NCBI RefSeq assembly: GCF_949987535.1
Contig: NC_080067.1
Location: 63,422,405 to 63,486,404, forward strand
Source: Balaenoptera acutorostrata
Lineage: Eukaryota; Chordata; Mammalia; Artiodactyla; Balaenopteridae
Direction: 5' to 3'
Length of the DNA stretch: 64,000 nucleotides
Of this stretch, positions 19,853 through 31,200 are shown in pieces (position 1 is the first letter of the stretch; the number at the start of each line of letters is the position of its first letter). The translations under genes were made by a program, and so were the position numbers. Below the pieces are notes generated by a model, which was given only the letters and a program-made list of their open reading frames with translations, had not been told where the DNA came from and did no database searches.

Positions 19853-22276
19853 TACAAGAAATACTGGAAATCCCAGCAGCCATAAAGAAATCTGAGAAAT
19901 TTCCTTTAATTTTTTTTTCTTTAGCATAGCTGGGATCATATATATATAATGGAGAGGTTTTTAAAAAAAGTTTGAAAGTGTTTCTTGGAGGGAAACGTTA
20001 ATAAAACTCTACTGGGCACAAAGATGCATACCGGAGGTAAAGTGGTCATCACAGGACATGCTTCCCCCAGAGCACACTCTCAGCACAGATGATAGGCATT
20101 AAATCAGATTACATGTGCTGGGGAAGAACAGGGCACCGTAGCAACCTGTGGCATCCCGAGCTAGACTATGGGTACATGGAATGATTGGAAGCTCATTCCA
20201 TAGCATCTGGAACATAGCAAGCACTGAGTAAAGATCTATTGAGTTAATGATTCATGGATTTAACGTGAATTTTGTGTTATCTTTAAATTATCTTTTTTCT
20301 TTTTCTGTAATACTATAGGACCCAGCATGGTGTTCTATAAAGACATGGGATTGAACTGAGCAGACTTCAGACTAAATTCTGAGCTTGCCAAACACTATGA
20401 CAATAATAATGACTACTATCTATTTGGTATCTGCTGCATGTGCCAGACATTACACATTAGGAACTTTATATTTAATCTTCCCTCTATCTCATAGTGAGAA
20501 AACTCCTTCACTGCTCTAAGCTGTATCTCTAAAATGGGGATTAGGCTCTTCATCCCACGGTACTATTGTGAGGATCACCGGGGTGATGCATGTAAAGTGC
20601 CTACTACACTGGTTAAGTAATAGGTGATAAAGTTCTGTCAACTAAAGATTGAGATGGTGCACTCCTTTTTCAAGAAAATTGCTAAATATCCTATACTATC
20701 TCTGCTTCAGGCCTGTTAACTTTAAAGAGTAATGGACTTACAGATAGACTACAGCCAATGGGCAATGTTTTTAAAACTACTTCCAGATCATGGAAAAGTC
20801 AAAGGTACCCAATTCTGGCAATGTAAATTGACCATACTATTCTCATTAAAAACAAACACACTCTGCTGGAGATCACAAGGAGTTAGCAGAGATTGTTAGG
20901 GCTCAATTGCTTTCCTTATGTAACTATTTCCAAATTGCAGTCCTTCTCGATTTCAACTGTCTCTATTTTTACTTCCACATATGATATATACTTAATATTT
21001 TCTTTAATTTGACCTTTTTAAACTTAAATTTTTAAAAAATGTTATATTATGGCTATAAATAGAAAACAAGTCCTTTGCCATAATTAAAAGGCAATCACAG
21101 GTATAACTATGGATTATATTCTACCTAGATTTTTACCAAATGGAGACTTTGCTTTATGAAATCAAATGGAGAATGATTTGAAAAGAATGAAAAGGCAATA
21201 ACTTGGTCATGGTGTGATGCAGTATACCTTCCAGGTACATACCCACACTTTGGACATTTTTTGTATATTGCATTAACATGGCAATACCATTGACATTGGA
21301 AAATATGAAAAAAATATCCTCTAATGTATCAATTATAATTAACCTTAATAATTCACATTTTTGTTTTTCAAATCACTTATCATGACATTTAATTAGTTAT
21401 CTAAAAGCATAGTATTTCAGCATTGCACATCAGAATTAACCACAGAGAGTTTGTTTTTGGAAGACATTTGAACAAAACCTACCTAGAGCCATGATCTCTT
21501 CTATTTTTAACCTAATAATCACATACCTAAGGAATTATCTTAAAGAAATAATCCACAAAAATGAAAAAGCCATTTATACATTAAATTCTTAATCACAACA
21601 TCATATAAAATAATGAAAAAACATAAGCAATATGTACTTAATAGGCGAGTGGTTTGTTAATTACTAGTATATCACTTGATGGAATATTGTGTAGCCATTA
21701 AAAATAATTATGAAAACTATGTAGCAATGAGGGGAAATACCTATGTTACTTAAGACAGAGGTAGAGAAACTATTACAGAAACCCCAAATATATCCCAAAT
21801 GAGATGGAACTTTCTTTATCTTTGTAAAAGTCTCAGCTGGTATGGCAGCTCTCCTCCATGAATTCTCAGGATCCCAGTCTCTTTCTATCTTGTTGTTCTG
21901 CCATTCTCCACATGCTGCTTCCATTGCATGGTTCAAGATGACTAACCTAGCTTCTGCTATCATGACTAAATCCCAGCCAATGGGAAGAGGGAAATAGAAG
22001 AGGGAAGCATGTTCTATCCATCTAAAACATAGAACTAGAAATCACATTCACTTCTGTTCCCATACCACTGGACAGGACTTAGTCATAAGACCATACCCAG
22101 CCTCAAGAAATATGTCCAGCTAAAAAACTTTGGAGAAAGGATACTGAGGAAAAACTAGCAGTTTCTGCCAATCTTCTCTAGTGTTAAGTGAAAATAGCAG
22201 GATACAAAGTAACTGTACACTAAACATTAATTGTACAGTGGAGAAGTGAGACTTTGACCTGGTGATCAAAGCTAAC
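19853..22276. other. Intergenic stretch with few recognisable features
   Basis: Two MIR fragments sit back to back: antisense at about 20405-20490 (TTTGGTATCTGCTGCATGTG) and sense at about 20515-20640 (CTAAAATGGGGATTAGGCTC). The remainder, 20650-22270, is A/T-rich with no clear gene. Part of it may be old L1. Confidence 0.5.
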
Positions 22277-22277
22277 A

Positions 22278-22328
<51 letters not shown>
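22277..22328. repeat. (CA)n microsatellite
   Basis: About 26 uninterrupted CA units. It directly precedes the CHR SINE insertion at 22342. Confidence 0.97.
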
Positions 22329-22330
<2 letters not shown>

Positions 22331-22341
22331 AATTTAACATT

Positions 22342-22648
22342 GGGACTTCTCTGGTGGCGCAGTGGTTAAGAATCTGCCTGCCAATGCAGGGGACACAGGT
22401 TCAAGCCCTGGTCCAGGAAGATCCCACATGCTGTGGAGCAACTAAGCCCGCAAGCCACAACTACTGAGCCCGTGTGCCACAACTACTGAAGCCTGTGTAC
22501 CTAGAGCCCGTGCTCCACAACAAGAGAGGCCACCACAATGGGAAGCTCGCGCACCACAACGAAGAGTAGCCCCCGCTTGCAGCAACTAGAGAAAGCCTGC
22601 ACACAGCAACGAAGACCCAATGCAGCTAAAAATTAAAAAATAAAAAAT
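22342..22648 (+). mobile_element. CHR-2-type SINE
   Basis: Sense copy with GGACTTCTCTGGTGGCGCAG, GGTTCAAGCCCTGGTCC and an AAAATTAAAAAATAAAAA tail. The short TSD TTTAACATT is at 22333-22341 and 22649-22657. Confidence 0.9.
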
Positions 22649-22659
22649 TTTAACATTAC

Positions 22660-23165
22660 ATATGAAGGGACACATGGATATTCCCTGAGAAGAACACAGC
22701 CTGTGCAGTATGCCAACCTCAGTCTAATTCAATCCAATCACAAGGAAACATCAGACACACACACACAAGATGTAAACATTCCATTTTTTAAAAAGCTGGA
22801 CTGTTTATTAAAAATGTGAATGTCATGAAAGACAAAGAAAGGCTAAGAGGATAAACGACATGCAACTAAATGCAATACCTGACACTACACTGTACTGGAA
22901 GGGGGGGGTATGTTATAAAGGGGGGTTATGTTATAAAGGACCTTGTTAGATCAACTGACCAAGCTAGAGTATGGAAGGTGGATTAGATAAAAGTATTATT
23001 TCAGAGTGCATGTAAGAAGTTGATAATGCTCTGCAGTTATAAAGAGAATATCCCTATTCTTAGGAAGTGGACATATTTAGGGGTAGAAGATAGAAATATT
23101 TAGGGGTAAAGGTGTATGCGATATGACATCTCTGGCTTACTCTCAAATCGTTCAGAAAAAATATC
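22660..23165 (+). mobile_element. Old L1-type 3' fragment
   Basis: Same family as 1770-2223: GAATGTCATGAAAGACAAAG, GACATGCAACTAAATGC, ATTTAGGGGTAAAGGTG and CTTACTCTCAAATCGTTCAG in order. It contains a small tandem duplication at about 22903-22938 (TATGTTATAAAG preceded by a G run, twice). Confidence 0.5.
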
Positions 23166-23348
23166 ATTTCTATGTATGTGTGTATATATGTATGTGTGTA
23201 TACATATACACATATATTCACATATGTACGTGTGTACGAATAGATATGCACACATACATATGAGTCTATATGTATCTCTCTACGTATACAGTAATTAGGT
23301 TCAGATATGTGTGTATATATACATCTATATATGTGTGTGTGTGTGTGT
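23165..23348 (+). repeat. Degenerate TATG/TGTGTA-rich simple repeat
   Basis: Alternating TATGTGTGTATATATG-like units with substitutions, ending in (TG)n at 23331-23348. It probably expanded from the tail of the neighbouring old L1. Confidence 0.8.
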
Positions 23349-23697
23349 TATGGGCGGAATTGTGCCCCCCACAAAAAATTCATATGTTGAAATCCCAATC
23401 CCCAGCATCTCAAACTATGACTTTATTTGGAAATAGCATCTTTAAAGAGGTAATTACGTTAAAATGAGATCATTAGGTGGGCCCTAATCCAGTATGACTG
23501 GTCTTTTAACAGGAGATTAGAACAAAGATATTTACAGAAGGAAGATCATGTGAAGACACAAGGGGAAAGATAGCCATCTACAAGGCAAGGAAAGAGGCCT
23601 CAGAAGAAACCAAACCTGCTGACACCTCGATTTTGGACTTCTGGACTCCAGAGTTGTGAGAAAATAAATTTTTGTTGTTTCAGTCACCCATTCTACG
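23349..23697 (+). mobile_element. MaLR-type LTR (MLT1-like), sense
   Basis: A solo LTR remnant of the ERVL-MaLR class: TTATGGGCGGAATTGTGCCC, AATTCATATGTTGAAATCCC, CTAATCCAGTATGACTGGTC, GATCATGTGAAGACAC and GAGTTGTGAGAAAATAAATT (with a poly(A) signal-like AATAAA), then GTTGTTTCAGTCACCCA. The 3' end is truncated. No coding capacity. Confidence 0.8.
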
Positions 23698-24010
23698 TAC
23701 TTCTATCTTCCTCTTCCTCCTCTTCCTTTTTCTTTAATTGTCCTTTACCTTCTTCTTCTCTAGTTAGTTTCATACGACAAATTTTTTGAGAACTATTCAT
23801 GTACTTAAACTGTTCTTACAAACTATTTATATTTAATGGGGCTGTCAAAGTTACATTGGAAATAATACACCACAATTTAGATGAATGACACCATATATAT
23901 CTGTCAGAAGTTTCATTAGAACATTTGACTTTCTTGTATACTTTGGAGCTCTCTCTTCATGTGGTCTCTTGTCGTGTCATCATTTCAAGAGAGTTTAGGA
24001 GATATCTGAG

Positions 24011-24351
24011 GTTTTTTAAAAAAATTATTGTACTGAAGTATAGTTGATTTACAATGTTGTGTTAATTTCTGCTGGACAGCAAAGTGATTCAAAGTTGTAC
24101 ATTCTTTTTCATATTCTTTTCCATTATGGTTTATCACAGGATACAGAATACAGTTCCCTGTGCTCTACAGTAGGACCTCGTTGTTTATCCTCTTTATATA
24201 TAATAGTTTGCATCTGCTAATCCCAAACTCCCAATCCATCCCTCCCCCACTTCCATACCCCCTTGGCAACCACAAGTCTGTTCTCTACGTCTGTGAGTCT
24301 GTTTCATAAATAAGTTCATCTGTGTCATATTTTAGAGTCCACATATAAGTG
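24011..24351 (-). mobile_element. 5'-truncated L1, 3' end with TSD
   Basis: Antisense copy of the cetartiodactyl L1 3' end (GAAGTATAGTTGATTTACAA, CAGTAGGACCTCGTTGTTTA, CCCAAACTCCCAATCCA, AGTCCACATATAAGTG). The perfect 14-bp TSD AGGAGATATCTGAG is at 23997-24010 and 24352-24365. Confidence 0.93.
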
Positions 24352-24589
24352 AGGAGATATCTGAGTTTTTTTTAAATAGAGGAAGCAATGAGAATGAGAA
24401 GAAAGTGAGGGAAAGTGCAATTCTTACAAGATTTTTTTCTTCATACATAGAAAGTATATATATTTTTTAATCTTCCTACCATTTTACAAATGAAGAGAAC
24501 AAAGTGTGGAGCAGTGAATTAATTCTCTCAGGTTATGTAACTAGGGAGTAGCGCTGGATAGCTATAGCTAAGAGTAACATTGGCCTTTT

Positions 24590-24870
24590 ATCTCCCAAAT
24601 CAACGTCCTGTCAATTTTCACTTTACAAGTTCCCTCATGGAACATGATTTCCACTGCTTCTCCCTGACTTGGTCGTTGCTTGCTGCATGCATTTTTGCAA
24701 TATCTCCAGCGGGTTCTTTTTGCCAGCAGCCATCCACCTGCAGCCTATGCTACACTGGGCCACCAGCCTTATCTCCCTCAAAGGTCACCTTCACATACGT
24801 CACTTTCCTGCTCAACAGCCTTCAGTGACCCTCCCCTGCCTGTAAGGAGGAAGCCCAAAGTCCTTGCCCC
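24590..24870 (-). mobile_element. L2 LINE fragment
   Basis: Antisense L2 3' region: CTGCTCAACAGCCTTCAGTG, CCTGCCTGTAAGGAGGAAGC, CCAAAGTCCTTGCCCCACTT. Open frames here are fortuitous. Confidence 0.65.
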
Positions 24871-25226
24871 ACTTCAAACTGCCTGCAGTGTCACATTCTT
24901 TTCAGTGATTAACTTTGTGGACACTTGATCCTTGCAAAACCAGTCTATTCTTTAAATTTATTTTGTGCACTCCCCCAGTATGCTAGTTGTTAACCTGTGT
25001 CATGCAGTTGACGGCTAATCATGTGTATGTTGTGGAATATTGCATCTTAGGTGGACAAAAGGAAAATGTGTGGACTCACACATTTACCAAATATATTTTG
25101 GGCATCTATAATGTGTCAGGCATGAGATGTTGGGAGGTAGGAGTTAAGAAGACAACAGGAGGTTTGTGGAAGAAAGTATAGTTCCTCATTAGAAGAGAAG
25201 CAGAAAAGTAATTCAAGTTGTATTAG

Positions 25227-25702
25227 TTTCCTATGGCTGCTGTAACAAATCAACACAAACTTGGTGGCTTAAAATGGCAGAAATTTATTCTTTCATAGTT
25301 CTGGAAGCCAAGTCTGAAATCAATATCACTGAGCTGAAATCAAGGTGTGGGCAGGGCTGTTCTCCTTCTGGAGGCTCCAGGAGAGAATCCATTCTTGCTT
25401 CTTCCAGCTTCTCGTGGCTGCCAGCATCTTTTGGCTTGTGGTCACATCACTCCAGTCTCTGCCTGTGTGATCACATTGCCATTTCCTTTTCTGTGTGTGT
25501 CAAATCTCATTCTGCCTCTCTTTTATAAGGACATTTGTGATTACATTTAGAGCCCACCCAGATAATCTAGGATAATTCTCAAGATACTTAATTTAATCAC
25601 ATATGCCACACACAGATCTTTTTTGCCACATGAGATAATATTCACAGGTTCCAGGAATTAGGATGCGAATATCTTTGGGGGGCCATTATTCAGCCTACTA
25701 CA
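25227..25702 (-). mobile_element. MaLR-type LTR, antisense
   Basis: TGTATTAGTTTCCTATGGCT at the left is the complement of an LTR end, followed by GGTGGCTTAAAATGGCAG, TTCTGGAAGCCAAG, TCTTATAAGG-like and GGCCATTATTCAGCCTACTA. Read on the minus strand it follows the same plan as the MaLR LTR at 23349, with the opposite orientation and fuller length. No coding capacity. Confidence 0.75.
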
Positions 25703-26206
25703 CAAGTCGTGAGATCATAAAAGCTTTTAAGAGATTTTCACATAAGAGTGTTAAAAATAAAGCATACTCAATTACTTAGTACTAAGTAACAAGAATTTTT
25801 AAAAATTGGTCTGTATTTCTGATTTTCTAATGTAGTTGTATCATTTAGAAATTGTATTCAGCTACTTGTAACAGAGCATTTCCCACGACCTCTTTCAAAA
25901 ATGGTGACTTAAACAGATACAAATTTGTTTTTCTTTTATGAAGACCATTCAGAAGTAGACAGTCCAGGGCTGACTAGTATGCAGCTCTAAGAAACCATCA
26001 GGGACCCAGTAACTTCCCATCTTTATTCTCTACCAAACCTGGATTCCATCCTCACTTAAGGTCCAAGATGGCTGCTGGAGCTCCAGACATTACATCCAGA
26101 TCAGAATGACATCAGAAGGGCATAACACTTTCTCCTTACATCTTAATTTCTAAAATGTACTAGATGCAAAGTTGGAAAATTTAGTTTTTTACCTGAGAAC
26201 ATTACC
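25703..26206. other. Intergenic, no gene seen
   Basis: About 500 bp of A/T-rich DNA. AAGGTCCAAGATGGCTGCTG and flanking text around 25870-26130 may be old repeat, but I cannot assign it. Confidence 0.5.
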
Positions 26207-26220
26207 CAATTTCATTTTCT

Positions 26221-26574
26221 TTTTTTTTTTTTAATTTTTATTGGAGTATAGTTGATTTACAATGTTTGTTAGTTTCAGGTGTACAGTAAAGTGAATCAGT
26301 TATACATATATGTATATCCACTCTTTTTTATTTTATTTTTAAATTTTTATTTACTTTATTTTATTTTATTGTTATTTTTTTGGCCACACAGTGCGGCTTG
26401 TGGTTTCTTAGTTCCCAGACCAGGGATCAAACCCCGGCCCTCAGCAGTGAAAGCATGGAGTCCTAACCACTGGACCACCAGGGGATTCCCAATCCACTCT
26501 TTTTTAGATTCTTTTCCCATGTAAGTCATTACAAAGTATTGAGTAGAGTTCCCTGTGCTATACAGTAGGTCTCT
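26221..26574 (-). mobile_element. 5'-truncated L1, split by a SINE
   Basis: Antisense L1 3' end (poly(T), TTATTGGAGTATAGTTGATT, GTGAATCAGTTATACATATA ... AGAGTTCCCTGTGCTATACA). Flanked by CAATTTCATTTTCT (26207-26220) and CAATTTCTTTTTCT (26575-26588), a TSD with one mismatch. A SINE at 26331-26491 interrupts it. Confidence 0.88.
26331..26491 (-). mobile_element. Short SINE nested in L1
   Basis: An antisense short SINE (TTGGCCACACAGTGCGGC, CCAGACCAGGGATCAAACC, CCACCAGGGGATTCCC) with a long TTTTA-rich tail. The 15-bp TSD ATCCACTCTTTTTTA is at 26316-26330 and 26492-26506, inside L1 sequence, so this insertion is younger than the L1. Confidence 0.92.
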
Positions 26575-26629
26575 CAATTTCTTTTTCTAAGAGAGAAGGA
26601 GGTATGGACACTGAAAATCAAAAACATTT

Positions 26630-27140
26630 TTTTTGAGCAACTTCTGTATGTAAAAGCACAGCTTAGATCAGGGAATGCAAAGATGTATTATGATGGTCTC
26701 TGCCCTCAAGTGACCTGAAATCTAGTCAGGGAGACAGAGTGGATAAATAAAAGATTTTCTAAAATACACTTATTATCTAATGAGTGACATAAGCAGTAAG
26801 TGTATGTGGTAGACTTTCTGAAAAATGTGGGGCAAATAACATTTAGAAACATCAAATGAACGAGGGAGAATATTCCAACTGCGGTTCATCATGAGCAAAA
26901 GTATAAAAGCACGAGTGTTCATGAAGTGATCAATGAATACTGAGAGAGCGATTTGGTTAGCTAGATGTATGGAGGAAAGCAGTTCCCCACAGTAACGTGC
27001 AGTCACTCACCGAAGAGGAAGGAAGGTATCAGGTTTGTGGGTAATGATAGAAATAGTAAGAATAGTTAGCATGTTCCAGGAGCTCTGTTAAATGCTTTAC
27101 AAACATTTCACATCCTTGTAACAATTCTGCAAGATCAGTA
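26630..27140. mobile_element. L2-like and MIR fragments
   Basis: 26630-26760 reads like sense L2 (CTCTGCCCTCAAGTGACCTG, GGGAGACAGAGTGGATAAAT). 27045-27140 is an antisense MIR (GTTAGCATGTTCCAGGAGCT, CATCCTTGTAACAATTCTGC). Confidence 0.5.
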
Positions 27141-27474
27141 CAGTATTTATTTATTGAATTTTGTTCTGATCAGCATCCCTTATTTGCAGAATGCCCCCTT
27201 CCAATCACAGGCATCAGCATATTCAGAGGCCCAACCAAGCAGACTTTCCCCTAGAAACCCAGAGCTTGAGTAGAGACGCATATGGATGGAATGAAATTAT
27301 TGTTTCATTACCTGGTGGCAGCATTTGGAAAGAAGGTGCCTGAGTGGCTGCTACTGTGACCTTGGAGCTTTGGCTTCTGAGAGTTCAGCCTATTCTTCAG
27401 CACCGGGAGTCAACCAGTACTTTTCTAAAACACCCCTTCTTATTCCTTTATGTTGGTCAGAGCTAGTTTCTATT

Positions 27475-27785
27475 TTTTTTTTTTTTTTTTTAAATTTATT
27501 TATTTATTTATTTATTTATTTTTGGCTGCGTTGGGTCTTCGTTTCTGTGCGAGGGCTTTCTCTAGTTGCGGCAAGCGGGGGCCACTCTTCATTGCGGTGC
27601 GCGGGCCTCTCACTATCGCGGCCTCTCTTGTTGCGGAGCACGGGCTCCAGACGCGCAGGCTCAGTAGTTGTGGCGCACGGGCCCAGTTGCTCCGCGGCAT
27701 GTGGGATCTTCCCAGACCAGGGCTCGAACCCGTGTCCCCTGCATTGGCAGGCAGATTCTCAACCACTGCACCATCAGGGAAGCCC
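27475..27785 (-). mobile_element. CHR-2-type SINE, younger subfamily
   Basis: Antisense, with poly(T) and TTTATT repeats on the left, CGTTTCTGTGCGAGGGC, CTCTCACTATCGCGGCC and CCATCAGGGAAGCCC. A perfect 16-bp TSD, AGAGCTAGTTTCTATT, is at 27459-27474 and 27786-27801, inside the ERVL remnant. Confidence 0.95.
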
Positions 27786-27801
27786 AGAGCTAGTTTCTAT
27801 T

Positions 27802-28940
27802 GCTTATGATGAAGGAACTCCAACTTTTTCACTCTCAGAGAAAGTGTTGCAAGCAATAAATGCGGGGGGATATGAGGTGGGTATTTGGAATTGCTTTTCA
27901 GTTCAGAACTGGGTAGAAGGCAGTTAGATTTCCTTTCAGATTTCAAGACAGAATATAGCAGGCTGTAGTTCTCAGTGGTGAAATAGATCAATCAGGTGAA
28001 CACTTGTATTGTGTGGGACTGTGTGTCCAGAGCCATAAAGTTCTGGAAAAGGTGGCTGTCCTAGCCCCTGGGCAGTGAGAAATGTCAGGGCTCTGTTTTA
28101 AAAGATGGATAATTGGATAACTTGATGCAAGGAAAGGACATGTTCAAAATTTTAAAGTCTTCAAGGAATAGGATGAATCTCAAAATATTTATGTGACCGT
28201 GATAAAATAATTACTTCCTGCTTGCAGCTGTAGAATGAGATCTCTGAAAATCAAATTCTACTGCTGAAAATGCTGTCTTCCTTACTTTAATGTCCAAGTA
28301 ATGGCACAAGTGAGGAAAGAGTAAGGATTCCCATAATTGAAATAGAGAAATCTAGGGGTATGTAGGGGACTGGGAGTCCTAAATTCTGAAACCCTTCTGA
28401 ACTTTTCCCCACACTCTTTCCTTCTTTCTTTTCCCCTTTCTTCTAAAAAAGCCATACTCCCTTTCAGGAGCAACTTAGCGTTTTTCTCATTGTCCAACGC
28501 TTTAGTATTTTCTACTGATAACCATTTTCCCTGATAACTCAATATGGTCTCCAAGAGTAAACTGCCGAATCAGAGTGGAAGAGTTCAGTAGTTATATTCC
28601 AGGATGTCACAGGAATCAACAAATTCTACAAAAATGGGGCAAATATCTGTGGGAATGGCTTTTGAGGATGTTTGACCAAGGAGGGCAAAACATGAATTTG
28701 AATCAGGCCAAATCGATCGATATGGATTTACTCAGCAGACATTCTGTATAGAATGTATTAGCGTGGGCACGGTCCTAATGCAAACTTTGGTTGCCCAGCC
28801 CAAACCTGCACCAAATGCTGGCTCATGCTAAATGGTGACAAAGGGCTGGAAATTCCTTGGCATAGCATAGAGGAAGGGACTCAAGAGATAGAAATGCTGA
28901 ATTAGATCTATCAAACGTCTCCAACAGGGCCCAGAATCTA
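27802..28940. other. Between SINEs: ERVL-like remnant, no gene
   Basis: This 1.1-kb stretch shows retroviral-like debris (clearest at 28560-28940) and no intact reading frame. 28280-28560 shows nothing I can name. Confidence 0.5.
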
Positions 28941-29251
28941 TTTTTTCTTTAATTTTATAAATTTATTTATTTTATTTTATCTATTTTTGGCTGTGTTGGG
29001 TCTTTGTTGCTGTGCGTGGGCTTTCTCTAGTTGCAGTGAGTGGGGGCTACTCTTTGTTGTGGCGCGCGGGCTTCTCTTGTTGTGGAGCATGGGCTCTAGG
29101 CACACGGGCTTCAGTAGTTGTGGCACACAGACTCAGCAGTTGTGGCTCACGGACTCTAGGGCGCAGGCTCAGGAGTTGTGGTGCACGAGCTTAGTTGCTC
29201 CGCGGCATGTGGGATCTTCCCAGACCATGGCTCGAACCCGTGTCCCCTGCA
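28941..29251 (-). mobile_element. CHR-2-type SINE, head truncated
   Basis: Antisense body from TTTATTTATTTTATTTTATC to CCCGTGTCCCCTGC. The last ~40 bp (A-box and start of the tRNA-like head) are missing and replaced by AATTAGTAATTTACTAATTT, so this copy lost its 5' end after or during insertion. Confidence 0.9.
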
Positions 29252-30031
29252 ATTAGTAATTTACTAATTTTCCAACGGGCTCTGAATGCTGCTCACAGGA
29301 GTTGCCCATGAAGTGGGCTTTCTGATCCCTGTGGGGCTGGAGGAGTCTGGGGTGGATTCCCCAGGTGGTAGTAATTCACTACCAGGAGTAAAGCCAGCAT
29401 GGTTTTGATATGAAGCAGCGGTTCAAACGTGATTAACAGATCTTAGGGAATGGCTAATCCACAGACAACTCTGGCTACATTTTATCATGGGGTTCCCAGG
29501 AGTGTAAGCCGTGGATCTTCCACTAAGATATCATATCCCACCCTCCCCAACTGCATGTTTAGAGACCTCAATCAAGACATCTTGCTAGATAGTCAGGAGG
29601 AGTTAGTTGGCACTCCCAGAGCTCCTTGATTGGAGTGGAGGCTGGGTTCCTTAGTAAAGATTCTATAATATTATCAAATATGGACATTCTGAACCTTCCT
29701 CCTGGCCTTCCCTGAAGCTGCTTCCCTAGTAACAGTGCCCTGGAGAATGGGAAATATCCAAACTTTTCAAAGACTATTGGAAGCTGGGTATGATTGAAAC
29801 TATAACGTGCTGGAATGCCGTTCCCATCTTCTGGAGTGGAGGCTTATGGGGAGCAGATGATATATGGAGTTCTGACCTACTTCACCTCATGGTAGGCCGA
29901 GTGGGACCCCGAGCTCATCCTGTGGCTGGTACTCCAGTTCCTGAAAGTATTATTGGAATACATGACCTTAGCAAACTGTAGAAGCTCCACATTGGCTCCC
30001 TGAACCGTGGAGTAAGAATTACCATAGGAGG

Positions 30032-30401
30032 GGCTTCCCTGGTGGCGCAGTGGTTAAGAATCCGCCTGCCAATGCAGGGGACACGGGTTCGAGCCCTGGT
30101 CTGGGAAGATCCCACGGGTTCGAGCCCTGGTCTGGGAAGATCCCACATGCCGCGGAGCAACTAAGCCCGTGCGCCACAACTACTGAGCTTGTGCTCTAGA
30201 GCCCGCGAGCCAAAACTACTGAAGCCCGCGAGACTAGAGCCTGTGCTCCGCAACAAGAGAAGCCACCACAATGAGAAGCCCGCGCACGGCAATGAAGAGT
30301 AGCCCCTGCTCGCCACAACTAGAGAAAGCCCGTGCGCAGCAACAAAGACCCAATGCAGCCAAAAATAAATAAATAAAATAAATAAATAAATTTTTTAAAA
30401 A
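30032..30401 (+). mobile_element. CHR-2-type SINE with duplicated B-box segment
   Basis: A sense copy flanked by a perfect 18-bp TSD at 30014-30031 and 30402-30419. A 32-bp segment starting CGGGTTCGAGCCCTGGTCTG (near 30085) is repeated in tandem, so two B-box-like GGTTCGAGCC motifs are present. The rest of the body and the A-rich tail are normal. Confidence 0.95.
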
Positions 30402-30873
30402 AAGAATTACCATAGGAGGAAGGACCAAGAGGCTTCCACTGATGTTCCCCTTCCTTAACAAAATTGTAAATGTGAATCAAAGCTGCACTTTGAGTGGAGC
30501 TGCAGGAATTCATGCCAGTATCAAAGATCAGGAAGACATAGACTTGGTGGTTTCTGTCATACTCCCATTCTTTTCCCCATCATTTCCTACCATTTCTCCC
30601 GTTAGAATGGAGAATGATAGTGGACTGTGGTCAAGTTAACAAGGTGGTGATTTCAATTTGGTTGAGGTTCCAGAGATGATCTCCTTAGGAAGCAAATTAA
30701 TGCATCTCGTGGCATTCAGTTTGCAGCTACTGATCTGGTGGCAGGCTTTTTCTCCATTCAGATAAACAGGTTTGCCATCACCTGAAGGATAAGTAGCACA
30801 GCTTAATTCTCTTGCTTAGGGTCATGTCATTTCTGATTCTGGATCATAACGCATGGCCTGTAGGGATCTTGAC

Positions 30874-31088
30874 CAGAGGTTGGCAAATGTTTTCTGTAAA
30901 GGGCCAGACAGTAAATACCTTGGACGTTAGTCCACGTGGTTTTGGTTGCATCTACTCCACTTGGCCGTTGGAGCGCCAAAACAGCCACAGACAATATGTA
31001 AGTGGATGAGTGTGGCTGGGTTCCAGCAACACTCTATTTACAAAAGCAAACTGCAGGCTGGATTTGTGCTGCAGTTTGCCAACTCCTG
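30874..31088. mobile_element. hAT-type non-autonomous DNA transposon with intact TSD
   Basis: The 215-bp element has termini CAGAGGTTGGCAAA and TTTGCCAACTCCTG, imperfect inverted repeats. It is flanked by a perfect 8-bp TSD, ATCTTGAC (30866-30873 and 31089-31096), as hAT transposases make. Inner wording (TCTGTAAAGGGCCAGACAGT, CTATTTACAAAAGCAAACTG) is a familiar mammalian MER/Charlie-type element. It is inserted in the ERVL-like region. Confidence 0.9.
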
Positions 31089-31129
31089 ATCTTGACCATC
31101 AGCATCTATAGGACATAATGCTAGTCCTA

Positions 31130-31200
31130 CAGTGATGACAGCAACTGTGCAGCAAATGACAGCAAATGCGATGACAGCAAGTGTGCAGACAGCAACTGGA
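31130..31200 (+). repeat. Short imperfect minisatellite
   Basis: The words TGACAGCAA and GTGCAG recur four and three times within 70 bp (GATGACAGCAACTGTGCAGC and variants). It lies 40 bp after the hAT element. Confidence 0.6.

Noticed and set aside
27325..27927. 200-codon plus-strand frame
   Set aside because: It reads through an antisense CHR SINE and its flanking ERVL-like debris; no single gene.
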